Positions 50,144 through 60,980 of a stretch of 64,000 bases of DNA are shown here, one piece after another; positions within the stretch are counted from its first letter, which is position 1, and every line of letters begins with the position of its first letter. Under the pieces are notes generated by a model. That model had not been told where the DNA came from and made no database searches. It was given only the letters and a program-made list of their open reading frames with translations. Position numbers and translations under genes: made by a program. The DNA lies in contig OW028573.1 in assembly GCA_932294295.1 (NCBI GenBank), positions 69,851,829-69,915,828 on the forward strand, read 5' to 3'. Source of the DNA: Alitta virens (taxonomy: Eukaryota; Annelida; Polychaeta; Phyllodocida; Nereididae).

Positions 50144-50855
50144 CAGTATCTAGAACTGAGGAATTTTTCTTTCCTCTCTTACTTTTCTGCCAAACTACTA
50201 CTCACTGGAAGAATGGTGACAGCAGCTTAGCCAGGTCAGAACAACAGGTTCCCTTGACACACTTGGCAATTATAGAAGATAAATTGTGATGCCAGTCATG
50301 ACTGAACTCTGCGAAGAGGACAGTTTGTTGTCTTGGGTCAAACTCTCCTGCCATTGTCCCTATAATCCACAATATTTGTACACCCTGGGTTATCCAGTCT
50401 TGGCCTATTCAGATTTTATAGCTCTGGATGTATCATGCGATATATGAGACTAAAGGTCTAACAGCCATCAACCACACTTGGTATATATTAGATGAATTTC
50501 TTGGTGTATGAGCAATGCAAACATGCAAACAATCATACCTAGGCAAATAAAACTTGTGCGAATAATTCCCCAAATATTTCAAGGTGTCCACAATACATGT
50601 TTACTATACACTATACACAATACACAGCCTTTCACCCAGAAATTCTACGAGTAAAGATATTAGAAGGAGAATCGGTTAATGCCTCAAATAGAGACAAATA
50701 GAGATTTAACATCATCTTATGTATGTCAGGCACATTATGACTAGGGAATAGAATGGGACATTTTCCTTTGTCTATGTGACTGATTACAGCCCAGCGATTA
50801 CATTGCTCCTTAATGACTCGATTATTACCTTCTAAAACTTCAATATTCACTAGAG

Positions 50856-50863
50856 TGACGTCA
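50856..50863. promoter_or_regulatory. Perfect CRE palindrome TGACGTCA
   Basis: An exact cAMP-response element lies about 0.7 kb upstream (transcript sense) of the block at 50094-50143 and 1.1 kb upstream of the MNAARPED block. A single 8-mer can occur by chance in this length of sequence. Confidence 0.25.
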
Positions 50864-52913
50864 ACATTAATAATCTTCCAACAGCGTGATTAACACTCCT
50901 TACATCACACATACTTTGGAAGCACGTATTCAATCTGCTTCATTAATCAACTGGTTTAATCCAAACGAACAAAACAGAATTTTACTATTTTAATGGCATT
51001 CACGTGTTATGAATGATCAACTGTCAGCGGCTTACAAATCTAGCTTACACATGCAAAGAGCATGATTACAAATTCAAAGAAATTAGACAAAACCTCAATA
51101 AGGATCAGCCCGTTAAGCAGGGATAAGGAGAAAATCTTAAGTTCAAGCTGAAGCCTAATGGGTCTGCAGGAGGCGTGCAGACGGCGTTTGAGGCCAGGTT
51201 ATGACAGCAATATCTCTTATCAAAGGGCGAGGGGAGTTGGGTGCTTTGAGAGGGCCTCATGAAAAGGACCTTCAGGTCTCCTGGCTCAGCCTGCTAGGGA
51301 GACCAGAGGAGAGCCAGGTCTCTTGGTGGTTCCACTCAACTTCAATCAAACACGGCCTTGCGCAGGGTGGGTGGCTAGGGAAAGGGGGCAAGGGTGATCA
51401 AGATTCTGCAAAGCCAATTCTCTTCCCACATCTCCTTGTAAGATTAAAGGATCACAGCTGTCTCAACCATTCAGCACAACATTTGGACAATGATTATTGT
51501 CGCCCTGGGAATTCTGATGATCCCTCTACCAATTCAACTGGTACGGGAGGTTTCAAATAAACAAGCAATAAGGTGCCAGCTCCTGCACAGGGTGTATAAT
51601 GCAGGGCGCAGCAATGTCCTTGGCCAAATCCTTAATTCACCCCTGCTTGAATGTTAATGAGACAGATGCACCAAAAAGCGTGTCACTGGAAAGTGCAGAC
51701 GTTTTTTCTTTCTTTTAACGCTTGGAATGCCAAAGACCTTGGCAGCCGCGTGTGCTTTTTCACCACCAAATTGCCTCTTCATAAATTTTAATTAAAATAT
51801 GAAATACAAACGGCAATTAAAGACAATGCAAAACGCCGGGAGGGGCGGAAATTGCTGTGTCCAGGCAGGCTAATCGTTGTGGTCCGACACCTGAAGCAGG
51901 TCCACGTGTTTGAGTTGATGGATCAGAAGATGGGCAGAAAGCCTGCGATTGAAGACCTAATAGATAACACAGAGGCCCCAGCTGCTGGCCATTAATTAGG
52001 TAGTGGGCAAAAGGTAAACACGCTGTGTCTTTTTCCTGCCTAGCAGCTACTTTCCAAGCTCGGCAGCCATGGCGTTTATGTTGTCTATGCAGGTAATTCG
52101 AGCTGCCCTAGACACAAGCATCTCATGGTGGGGGAAGGTGGGCAGAGTCGATCCATGAGACCAAAGAGGTGAGCACTTGATCCCAGTGCATAATCAGCAC
52201 CAATAATGAACACATAGGTGGCGGTGTGTGTCTTGTACGAAAGGCTCTGGGCAACTACCTGAGGACAAGCTGAGGCCGGAGGGCGGCTCCAGCACATCAC
52301 AGACACTGCCTCGACTATAAACACGATTGAGACGGATAGGTCCCCGGGCAAAATCCCTCTACACAAGACTGTGGAGCAGCACACAAGCCAGTTGAGGCAC
52401 AGCAGGACTTTGTAGTGGCGTCGGATGTCACGAGTCTAGCGCTGAATATCTAGGTCATCCGGATTCGGACCTCCCCCATCCTGCGGGCTTGATCAGCCAC
52501 TGAAGTAACTGAAAACCCTATGTTCTCAGCAAGTACACAAGCAGGTCCATCCATCTGTTTAGCCTAGCTATCTTTAGAATAGCAGCTGGCCAAGTGGTCC
52601 TATAATGCTGCTGATGCTGCTCCTGCTGGTGATGTACGTATACAGCCATCATGTTCTTCCCCTCGTTCTTAACTCTCTCAAGGACCAAGAGATGTCTGAT
52701 GGTAAAGAGATGACATGACAGCAAATGCCGTCTCACTGGGCCGGATTGTCAGATAAGACGGCTGCATGGCTTCAACAGGTTTGATCATGGCTTTGCCATC
52801 CGGCTTTCCTCCCCATGCTGGCGCAGCATCAGCACTCACCACATACACTAATCTAGTCCCGCTAAATGGGTTTAGGATGAGCACGGCTGAAACAAGCGCT
52901 GTAATAAGCTTAC

Positions 52914-52947
52914 CTTCGTCATGGACTGCTTTGCTGCCTAAATAGAT
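52914..52947 (-). CDS. Candidate exon ending in MTK
   Basis: Acceptor CTCATCTTCGCAG, a 34-nt block, and donor GAAG|GTAAGC. In phase 0 a stop lies inside the block, followed by ATG ACG AAG, so it would work only as a non-coding leader plus start (MTK|RGSEELL). In another frame it is open (IYLGSKAVHDE), but that ends in a phase no core exon accepts. Both splice sites are good, so a poison exon is also possible. Confidence 0.3.
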
Positions 52948-53673
52948 CTGCGAAGATGAGCTGACAGAGTCTACAAGTGCAGGACGTGCTGAGTGTCAGA
53001 GAGACTGGGAATCCTGTCAATCTGACAGTCTGCTCAACTCCTACTGCAGCTTCCCCACTGCTCACTAACGAGGGACCCCATCCAATCAGCTTCCCCCATG
53101 ATCACTTTTATAGGGCCCATGTTAAGTCATCTGCTCCGATAGCAAACCACGGGGGGTGATCATCTAGGCAGGGCCAGGCAGGCAGTAAACGGCGGTCATG
53201 GCCAAAGCAGCAAGGGATGCGCTCTCTAGATCTTTACTACACCTGACTGTTCTGGCATCCCAGTGGCTCAGCGTCCCTGGGCACCATGTGTTCAGGGTTA
53301 ATATGATTCCCTGGCACCTGACGCACCTATCGCCGAACCCCTAGTCCATCATTTGAAACATAAAGCAGGTTAACATCATACAGGTTTGTAGCATTAGCAT
53401 TGCCTGGCATCTACTGTCGCTGTTGTAGTGAAGACCCACCGAAGTTTGCAGGTAGGCAGGTAAGCGGGTAGGGTACGACTCGTGCTCCCCCATCCCCTTT
53501 CAACTTTCTCTCCCCCCCTAACCAAGAAACAGAACACTAGCAAGCAGCAGACTCACACACGCCGTGCTAAGGCCATGCTCCACGCTTAATCTGGATCGCA
53601 GCCTTCTGTCAACAACTGCCAGCTACAAATTGCCGCCGCGGACAAACCCTACTGAATAATGATCTCAACTTAC

Positions 53674-53712
53674 GTGATCATTCATAGCTGGGACTCGGTG
53701 TGTTCCTTCCTT
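53674..53712 (-). CDS. Candidate 39-nt exon (KEGTHRVPAMNDH)
   Basis: A 39-nt, phase 0-0 block reading KEGTHRVPAMNDH, between an acceptor with pyrimidines further upstream (CTATTTCCATCTTTACGG, then GTCAAGTAG) and donor CAC|GTAAGT. A stop codon overlaps the acceptor, so the open frame begins just at the predicted exon edge. The ATG at 53685 could alternatively start MNDH. It would join as NDH|RGSEELL, without the NLS lysine. Confidence 0.33.
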
Positions 53713-53762
53713 CTACTTGACGACCGTAAAGATGGAAATAGATGAGACAGACAAAAGATGCG

Positions 53763-53779
53763 GCAGCAGCAGCAGCAGA
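53763..53779 (+). repeat. CAG cluster
   Basis: About five CAG triplets close to the candidate exon at 53674-53712, on its upstream side; CTG in the transcript. Confidence 0.75.
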
Positions 53780-53930
53780 GTTGAGTAGAGAGCAGCAGCG
53801 TGGTATAGTAGTGATGAGGAGGCAACGAGTGAGACTGGTGCAGGAGGATGCAGGGCGCTGGTGGCGATGTGGTGGTAGTAGGCGCCTCCCCTTCAACTGG
53901 GACAATGCGCAGCTCCCACCAATACACCCA

Positions 53931-53992
53931 TCATTATCATCATCACCATCATCATCATTACTCGCATCGCTATCATCCCCATCACCCTTTCA
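53931..53992 (+). repeat. Interrupted CAT/ATC repeat
   Basis: About 60 bp built mainly from ATC/ACC triplets with substitutions. Confidence 0.75.
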
Positions 53993-56008
53993 CTGTTTCC
54001 ACTGTTGTTTGTGCAACATGTTTCTCTCATCCCCCTGTCAACACATTGTCACATACTGTCACAGAGGCACACTCTTTTGAGTCTCGGCTAAACTACACAC
54101 AATATGCCTCGCAGGTGTATTGATATGTCACCTGTTTGATTCATATGCGCTCCCTTGAATTGAACCCTGTGATCTGGCTGCCTATAGATGCTTCTAGGAT
54201 GTATGCAAAGCCCAGATCAGAGTAGAAAAGTTGCACCAAGATCACACAGCACCTTAGTCTAGCTGCAGTCTCAGCAGCCAGGCCTATCAGCAGAGGATGA
54301 GCACCGTAATCTGGGGGGAAGTAAAGCTTTTCATTTGCCTTTGAACAGACAGGAAGTGATATATTCCCAGAGGAAGAACTTAGTGGTAGTCTGAGTTTAA
54401 AGTCGCGTTCATCTGCCTTGAACAAACGACGTAGATCACGCCAGATCAACATTACAAGACGGATGCCTGTTCCAAGTCTGTTCCCTCAGCATCTGAGAGG
54501 GCCCTGCTGCAGCAGCCAAACGACATGCACCATGTCAGGATGTAAACAATGCATGTCATGCAGCCTCAAATTGACAGCATCCTCCTACCCATCAGCAGAA
54601 TCCTGATACTCCGATACATAACTCTATGCACACACATATATTATATATTAGCAATTCCAGCACATCGTTTATCGCTATCTATCAACTTGATCCGGTTTGT
54701 AGCCTCATACATGCTAGCCTATTCATTTGGGTCAACTTTCTGCATTAGCATCCTAATCGCCTAAAAGCATAGCGAGTGCACTTCTTTATCCCATCAAATA
54801 ATCATTTTACATATGACTTCTATATATGAAGAGGTAATAAGTTAATTGTATAGGCATCTCATGTCAAATTATCGCTGCCATCAAGATATAAACAACTCTT
54901 AGGAGACCAAAGAAGCTAAATGTAATGAATCACTCTCTTTACTTGATTGAACAAGATTTGATAAAGAAGCAGGGACCGGTTATTAAAGACAAGCATCCGG
55001 TAATCTTGGGAATAAGGATGCTTAGGAGACGAAGAAAAAAAATGCGCTGCTCTGGGTGTCCCCCCTCATGTTTAGTGCAGTACGGCCCTTTTGAATGGAG
55101 CAGTGCCAGTGCACCTTACTTGAGTGGTGTTGGGAATGCTACAGGAGAGCTGTGTAGAAAGACACAGAGCAAAGCATGGCATTTACAAGATGGATCTGCA
55201 GCAGGTATTATAATTATTGATTGGTGGACACAATGCCTGACTTCTGCTTTGATAAACAGCCCCAACCTTACGCAAACAGTTGAAACGGTTTGTCATCCTC
55301 GGTGCCTAATGCGTTGGCAAACTGGCCAGGTCCCCAAAGTGACAAATGCCAAGTCAGGTCCACGTGACCTAGCTGTTATGTGGGGGAATTGAGGGAAAAA
55401 AAGCTGTTGCTATGCCATTCTCATCAATGTCATCATATGATAAGAGATCAAATTAGCATGGGCTATGGTCACGTTATCACCACAGAACAAATATACCCGA
55501 TGCACATACATTTCCTGATAGCAGCGGCTCACAACCAAAGAGCATGGAGTGTATAAATTGGCTCTGAGTGATGAGGAACTAAAGCTTTCAGAACACAATA
55601 TGTATTGAGACTTTAATGTTGAGCTTTTAGAATCCCAGCATCGGTGTATGGGGCTCTTTGAAATACACGACGTATGCAAATTGCTGAAGTTACACATGTG
55701 TTACCCCAGGGTGTCTACATGTGCTGTGATCCATGAGAAGCTAATCTGATGTGAACTAACCTTCAAAGCTGTCCTTATGCACAAACCATGCAAAACTAAG
55801 CCACCTTGCCTGCTTTTGTCTAAAACACCATATGCAGCGCAATGTTGAATGTCACAGGCCTAGCTGTCACATCTTGATCTATTGTTGTAGCTTCAATCAG
55901 GTGGTTCACATAAAATTCATAGGAGTTTGGTGAACAAAACAGAGGGAGGCAGGCAGCAGTTCTCAGAGTCTCACACAAGACGTAGCATCATCATTGTCAT
56001 TATCATCA

Positions 56009-56026
56009 ACAGCAGCAGCAGCAGCA
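56009..56026 (+). repeat. CAG cluster preceded by ATC repeats
   Basis: Five to six CAG triplets after a TCATCATTGTCATTATCATC stretch; CTG in the transcript. Confidence 0.75.
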
Positions 56027-57920
56027 AAACTTTCTATTGCTCCTGGCTGGTGCAGTTTCCAAAAATGTCCCCACATTTGTTGCAGACGTGCTTCTACCTT
56101 CTAATGAAGCGACACCTCACCCAGCAGTTTTTGGTTTAAGATTCAGGCACACAATAGCTAACGAGTGCAACTTCATTTGGATATTGCCGCAGCATTTCAA
56201 GCGGAGATGCAACCAGCTGTCATGCCACACGAAAACACTTTTTGTTTATTAGGACATTTCCCATCGCGTTCCTGTCTCACAGCTTTTAGCATTGTGCATC
56301 TGAGCGCTAACAAGGCAGTTATTAAGAGTAATTATACAGGTGTCCGGAAGCATCCATTGCCAAGGCAGTTGCCATGGGGATTACCTTATATCTTCCTTCC
56401 TTGGATGCTGAGGCAAGAGCACTGACTTCCTGTTCCATCATTTAATAATGCAAATTAGGTTAATTACATTACCGTTAATTATATTATCATACGACCATGC
56501 TCAGGTATCTATCATTAGATAACAGGTGAGATAAGCAGACTGGTAAGAGGCAAAGAACCATTTACCGTCTACTAAGACAAATATGATACACAAAAATAAT
56601 ATAAAAGACACAATATACAGGCATTAGAAGACAAGAAAAACACCTGGGATTTTTACCAAGCAAAACACTCGTCTGATGTCTTCACCAAAGAAGTTTAAAC
56701 AGCAAGCCATAAAAAATCAAAGGCAGGTGAAATAACAAGGTCCAGTGACATTTGCACACAGACACAGACTGACAAGTGAGCTGGCTTTGTTTCCCAATTT
56801 CTCCAAGACAGACACGAACACAGGATAAGATGTCTTGACCCCAGGCAGAAATTCTTCAGCAGCAGGAGCAGGAGGACTCCTTGCACAACGCTACTTGCTC
56901 GTTGTGGAAATGTCTTGCTGGGCTGCTTGCTAAGTTACATGAATAGCTGACAGGATCTTGTTGTAATAATCAGCTAATAATAAAGGCCAAGAAACTTTCT
57001 TGTTGTTCTTCAGCCCAGGTGTTAATATCCTCAAACCATTTATCTTCTTTTCCATTGCCTCATAGGCTTTCCTTACCTGTAATGTTTGTCTGAAAGTTTA
57101 TGTTGCTGATAATTTCATGAGAGTATATGTCATTTAATTGGAAACCGAATCAGTTCTCTTCTCTTGGGCAGGTGTGGATCAAACATCTACAATTTTAGTT
57201 GGTGACACCTGCACCTGGATCGCATTATGTTTATGTAGCCAGAAAAGCTGCATATTCTAGGATGACAATAAAAAGTCAGATAATCAGGGAAATTCATGCA
57301 TGCTCTGCATGCTCACCTGGGCCACATCAAATATCAAATAGGTTCATAAAGAAATCAAATGGAAAACAACAACTGCTCATAAATGCTACATCATAATGCA
57401 GCCATACATTTGCAAGAGAGCACATCAATGACTGTAACACACATCGATCACTGAAGTTTCATGTATATTTCATGCATAGAATATACATGCACTTTTTCCA
57501 CATTTACATAACAACACAAAAACACACAAAAAAGGCTGATCTACTAAGCTGTCGCTTTTTGTAACATCCATGGCACACTTATCCGCTCAACAGGCAACAC
57601 TATAGCCAGTCCAACCATGCCAGATTCTTGTACTTTATGCCAAGACATTTGTACTTAGTGCAACAATACGCTGACACGTGTCATGAATTGATGCAATGCT
57701 GCAGCGCATAGAACATATTAACCAAACATGATAACAGCTGTTAATAAATACCCTCGTTGTTAGATTTGTTAGATGTAAGTAAGCAAATGAAACGTTGTAG
57801 TTACATGTTAAAGAGGTTTGTATTAGTTGTTAGATGTCAGACAGAGCTAGAGAAAAAGAGTAAGGAGTCACCACAAGGAGGAAATAGATGCTCCACACAG
57901 GTTTGAAGAAGTAAGAGCGG

Positions 57921-57948
57921 AGAAGAAAGAGCATAGAAGAAAGAGCAT
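57921..57948 (-). repeat. Two tandem PTB-motif copies after the HYLGQV exon
   Basis: A perfect 14-bp duplication. In the transcript each copy is ATGCTCTTTCTTCT, carrying UCUUUC, and they lie 12-40 nt after the donor at 57960. A further CTCTTACTTCTTC follows. Confidence 0.7.
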
Positions 57949-57960
57949 AGGATGGCTTAC

Positions 57961-58002
57961 CTTCATGACAGCTTTTATATTATTGACTTGACCCAGGTAG
58001 TG
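57961..58002 (-). CDS. Candidate 42-nt exon (HYLGQVNNIKAVMK)
   Basis: A 42-nt, phase 0-0 block reading HYLGQVNNIKAVMK, with acceptor TTTCTCACTGCGCCTATCAAG and strong donor AAG|GTAAGC. The frame stays open nine codons further upstream to an alternative acceptor at 58030, before a stop. Joined to the common exon it gives AVMK|RGSEELL and keeps KR. Twelve bases after the donor the transcript carries two tandem copies of ATGCTCTTTCTTCT, each with UCUUUC and UUCU, which are classic PTB motifs. A chance arrangement is possible; the codon pattern looks protein-like. Confidence 0.45.
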
Positions 58003-59001
58003 CTTGATAGGCGCAGTGAGAAAGAATCGCTGCTAGCTTTCACTTCAGACCTGTCACAAAGTTACAAATATGGCCACCATCAGATTCATCATCATTCAAA
58101 CGACCAGGTATTGCTATAAACAGCCGATACAGCAGAGGGATTCCACATACAAAATGAATGTATTTTACATGTATACAAGTGTGCTTGATTGCTTGTTTTT
58201 TTACCAGGCATATTAAAAAGCATGTGTGCTGTTGTGGCTATGCTATCATGGATGAGTAGTGTGGTATGAAATGGATTCAGAGGAGAGATACTTGCAAGGT
58301 GCAGCAGCAGCGGTGTATACAAACTTATATTAACGATGCTTTTCATGAATAAAAACCGAGTCGATATGATGGCAGATAATAAGCGTATGAAGCAAAGTAG
58401 CTATCCCTACAGCAGCCCCTCTCAGTTAGGCATCCTTCACACTTCAACATTTAGGCACTCTTATTTCTAAGCCTAAGCCATTAACAGCTTTATGACAGCA
58501 TTTACTTAAGTGACACCACCCCATTTTGATTTCACTCAACTGCTAACTTCCGCTTTAATTGATATTTTATCATGGATAGGTGTCAAAATCTTAATTGCAT
58601 TGCGTTTTTTTATGATCCATTCAAAAGAATACAATCGACTTAGGCCACTAATCAAAAGCTAAGCCTTGTGACTTTTAGTGCAATTTATATTGTGAATTGC
58701 CATTACAGTCAATGAGGAATAAATGCCAAGGCGATCGTCAGATCATGACGTTTATATTACAAGGAAATTAACTTTTTCTCAACAAACATGAATCTAGGCT
58801 ATTTATACACGCAGGGCCATTAAAAGTGTACTTAAATGAGAAGTTCTCACTTGACAACCATAGAGAGAGCAGCGAAAATAGAGACTAGATTATATTAATG
58901 TATTAACGCCCATATCTAAGTGCAACAGAAAAACAACTCATGCAGAATATAATGCAAATATATTGTGATCAAATATGATAATTACGGGTGACCTCCATCA
59001 C

Positions 59002-60708
59002 GTTTCCATGGCGACCAGTGACCTCTATCTATTTCAAAAGTGAGCGATTTAACTATTTAGTTGGGATCAAAGGCAGTCAATTGTTGCAGAGAAAGGCACG
59101 AACAAAATGATAGATAATTTGATGGCAATTACACACACCCCGTTCTGTGTCATAAACAAAGTCGCACTGCATAACGTGACATTTCGAAACAGTTTTATGC
59201 CCCGAGAGTCCACAATGCCCTACATTAAACAGGGTGACTTTGAAAAGAGTCCCACTGAAAGCTTATCACAATACGACAGTTAATTTTTTTGAGCCATGTC
59301 CAAAAAGATCGTTGCCAAAATATCAGATTGTCTGTCTGTGTACTTTAATGGGATGTAATTGCTTGCCTAGCAACAGCGTCAACATGATGCAGGACGTTGC
59401 ATGGCCAGATAAAACAATATTGGAACATTACTCTCTCTCATATTTGCCTGGCCTGATGAAATGTTATTGTATAATGTCACCAACACCATTACTCATCTAT
59501 TGCCCATACACTTTTAATGGGCACATTTCACCCATGCGGGCACCGCTCGTCAATTTCAGTTTCAGGGAGAATCATATGGGGCTCCATGTTTACTCCATTC
59601 AATTTCTTACTTTACCCAAACAATAGGATGCATGCTGCTTGTAACTAATGCCAGGTGAAATGTTTGTCCCACATGTCTACCTTAAACAATTTCCGCATTA
59701 ACAATTATCGAACAAATTATTCGCCGTAGCTTGGCAACCTCACAACAAACAAAGCTGATCCAACATACAAGAAAAAAAAGCATATATGCGCAATACAACA
59801 TACAGTAAAAAATAAACTGCATTAGGACAGCAAGACGAAGTGAAGGCAGCAACAACAGCAGCACCCATGCGCCCCCTGTAGGATTGTCCCAGCAACCAAC
59901 TCGATCTCCTGGTGTTCTGACAACTCGCCTCCATAACACATAGCAACAGGACATGAGATCAACTTGTTAAGTAGAATCCCCATTTGTCTCAAAACCGCAG
60001 TCTAAATAACTACGAAATGCATGAATCACTACTCTCTAGATTCTATATCAACACTAACAAATTTACTCGGTACAAAAGCACTGGCTATTATTATCGGCTT
60101 TGCAAATCGTTGCCATAGCAACCAAATAGAAACACTACCAAGAATCAATTGCTTGAAATTGTAGACCATTAAACCGAGTCTGCAATATGCACAGAAGCAA
60201 TTACCTCGCAAAAAGCACTGTTGAGAGCAATTAGACGAAGTGGGACAAGTATTGTTGTGAATATTGGATAGAAATGTCAGCAGTCACATTGGCCTGACAG
60301 GGGATATGACCCCGCCCCTCGTCTCATCATGTCATCCACCCTCCCCGGGCCTCCTACATGAGAGAAATATGTGAAAATGCATATTCCATTCCACGCCATG
60401 ATAGCGATGCAACAGAGACAAAGATATCAGGTTGCCAGATCACATACACAAGATATCCTCTCCTGTAGTTATAATATCAAGACATCGATCCCTGAGTACC
60501 ACATGACACATACCTGTTGCTGTTGACAACAGTTGCCATGGAAGCAGGCGACAACAAGCCAGAGACAATCTGTGGCCAATTCTGTCTTTTGTCACAAAGC
60601 TTCATATATAGTTGCTAGAAAGCTTTGTATTCATTATTCATGATGTTTTGCAAAGTGAAAGGCTTTGAAATATGCTACTTCAATAGTGTTCTCAGGTCTC
60701 CATGGAAA
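59002..60708. promoter_or_regulatory. Cluster of RFX-type X-box motifs
   Basis: GTTGCCATAGCAAC at 60109-60122 matches the RFX X-box (RTNRCCNNRGYAAC) fully. Degenerate copies are GTTTCCATGGCGAC (59002), GTTGCCATGGAAGC (60532) and GTCTCCATGGAAAT (60695). They surround the candidate first exon at 60514-60539 and may mark an internal promoter or enhancer. Confidence 0.35.
60514..60539 (-). CDS. Candidate first exon with a phase-2 donor (MATVVNSN)
   Basis: The ATG at 60539 opens MATVVNSN plus AG at donor CAG|GTATGT. As at 50094, two spare bases would join in frame to the block at 32687-32735 (a serine, then IMKELSG). Upstream in the transcript are an inverted CCAAT-type site (ATTGGCC) and a TATATATG about 70 nt before the ATG, arranged as a promoter might be. 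The short peptide is N-terminus-like but unmatched. Confidence 0.3.
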
Positions 60709-60964
60709 TTAGGTGGGACCTCAAGGTCATCAAAGTATGATCAAAGCAGACCACGTCATGCCCTTCAAACAACTCGAGTTTGGTTTAAATGTTGGGAATT
60801 CTTCAGCCAAAGCCCACATCATGCAAAGCATAATGGATCACCAAGATCTTGTTACCAAACAAAGATTGTGGTCAAGATGGCAAGGGGAGATTTACAGTCC
60901 AACATTGAACAAAGCTGGACATTGAGAGGCTAAAAGAGAGCTGGACATATCAAACAAACAAGAA

Positions 60965-60980
60965 GGGGGGGGGGGGGGGT
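60965..60980 (+). repeat. G16 homopolymer
   Basis: The longest G run in the window, 16 bases. Confidence 0.9.

Noticed and set aside
54925..55392. 155-codon plus-strand open frame
   Set aside because: Starts plausibly, but has no motif, a lysine/arginine run from an A-rich tract, and no neighbours that would make a gene.
57060..57100. Donor TACAG|GTAAGG with a 13-nt microexon after CTTTCAG
   Set aside because: Too short to judge, does not keep the phase-0 frame, and the longer version contains a stop.
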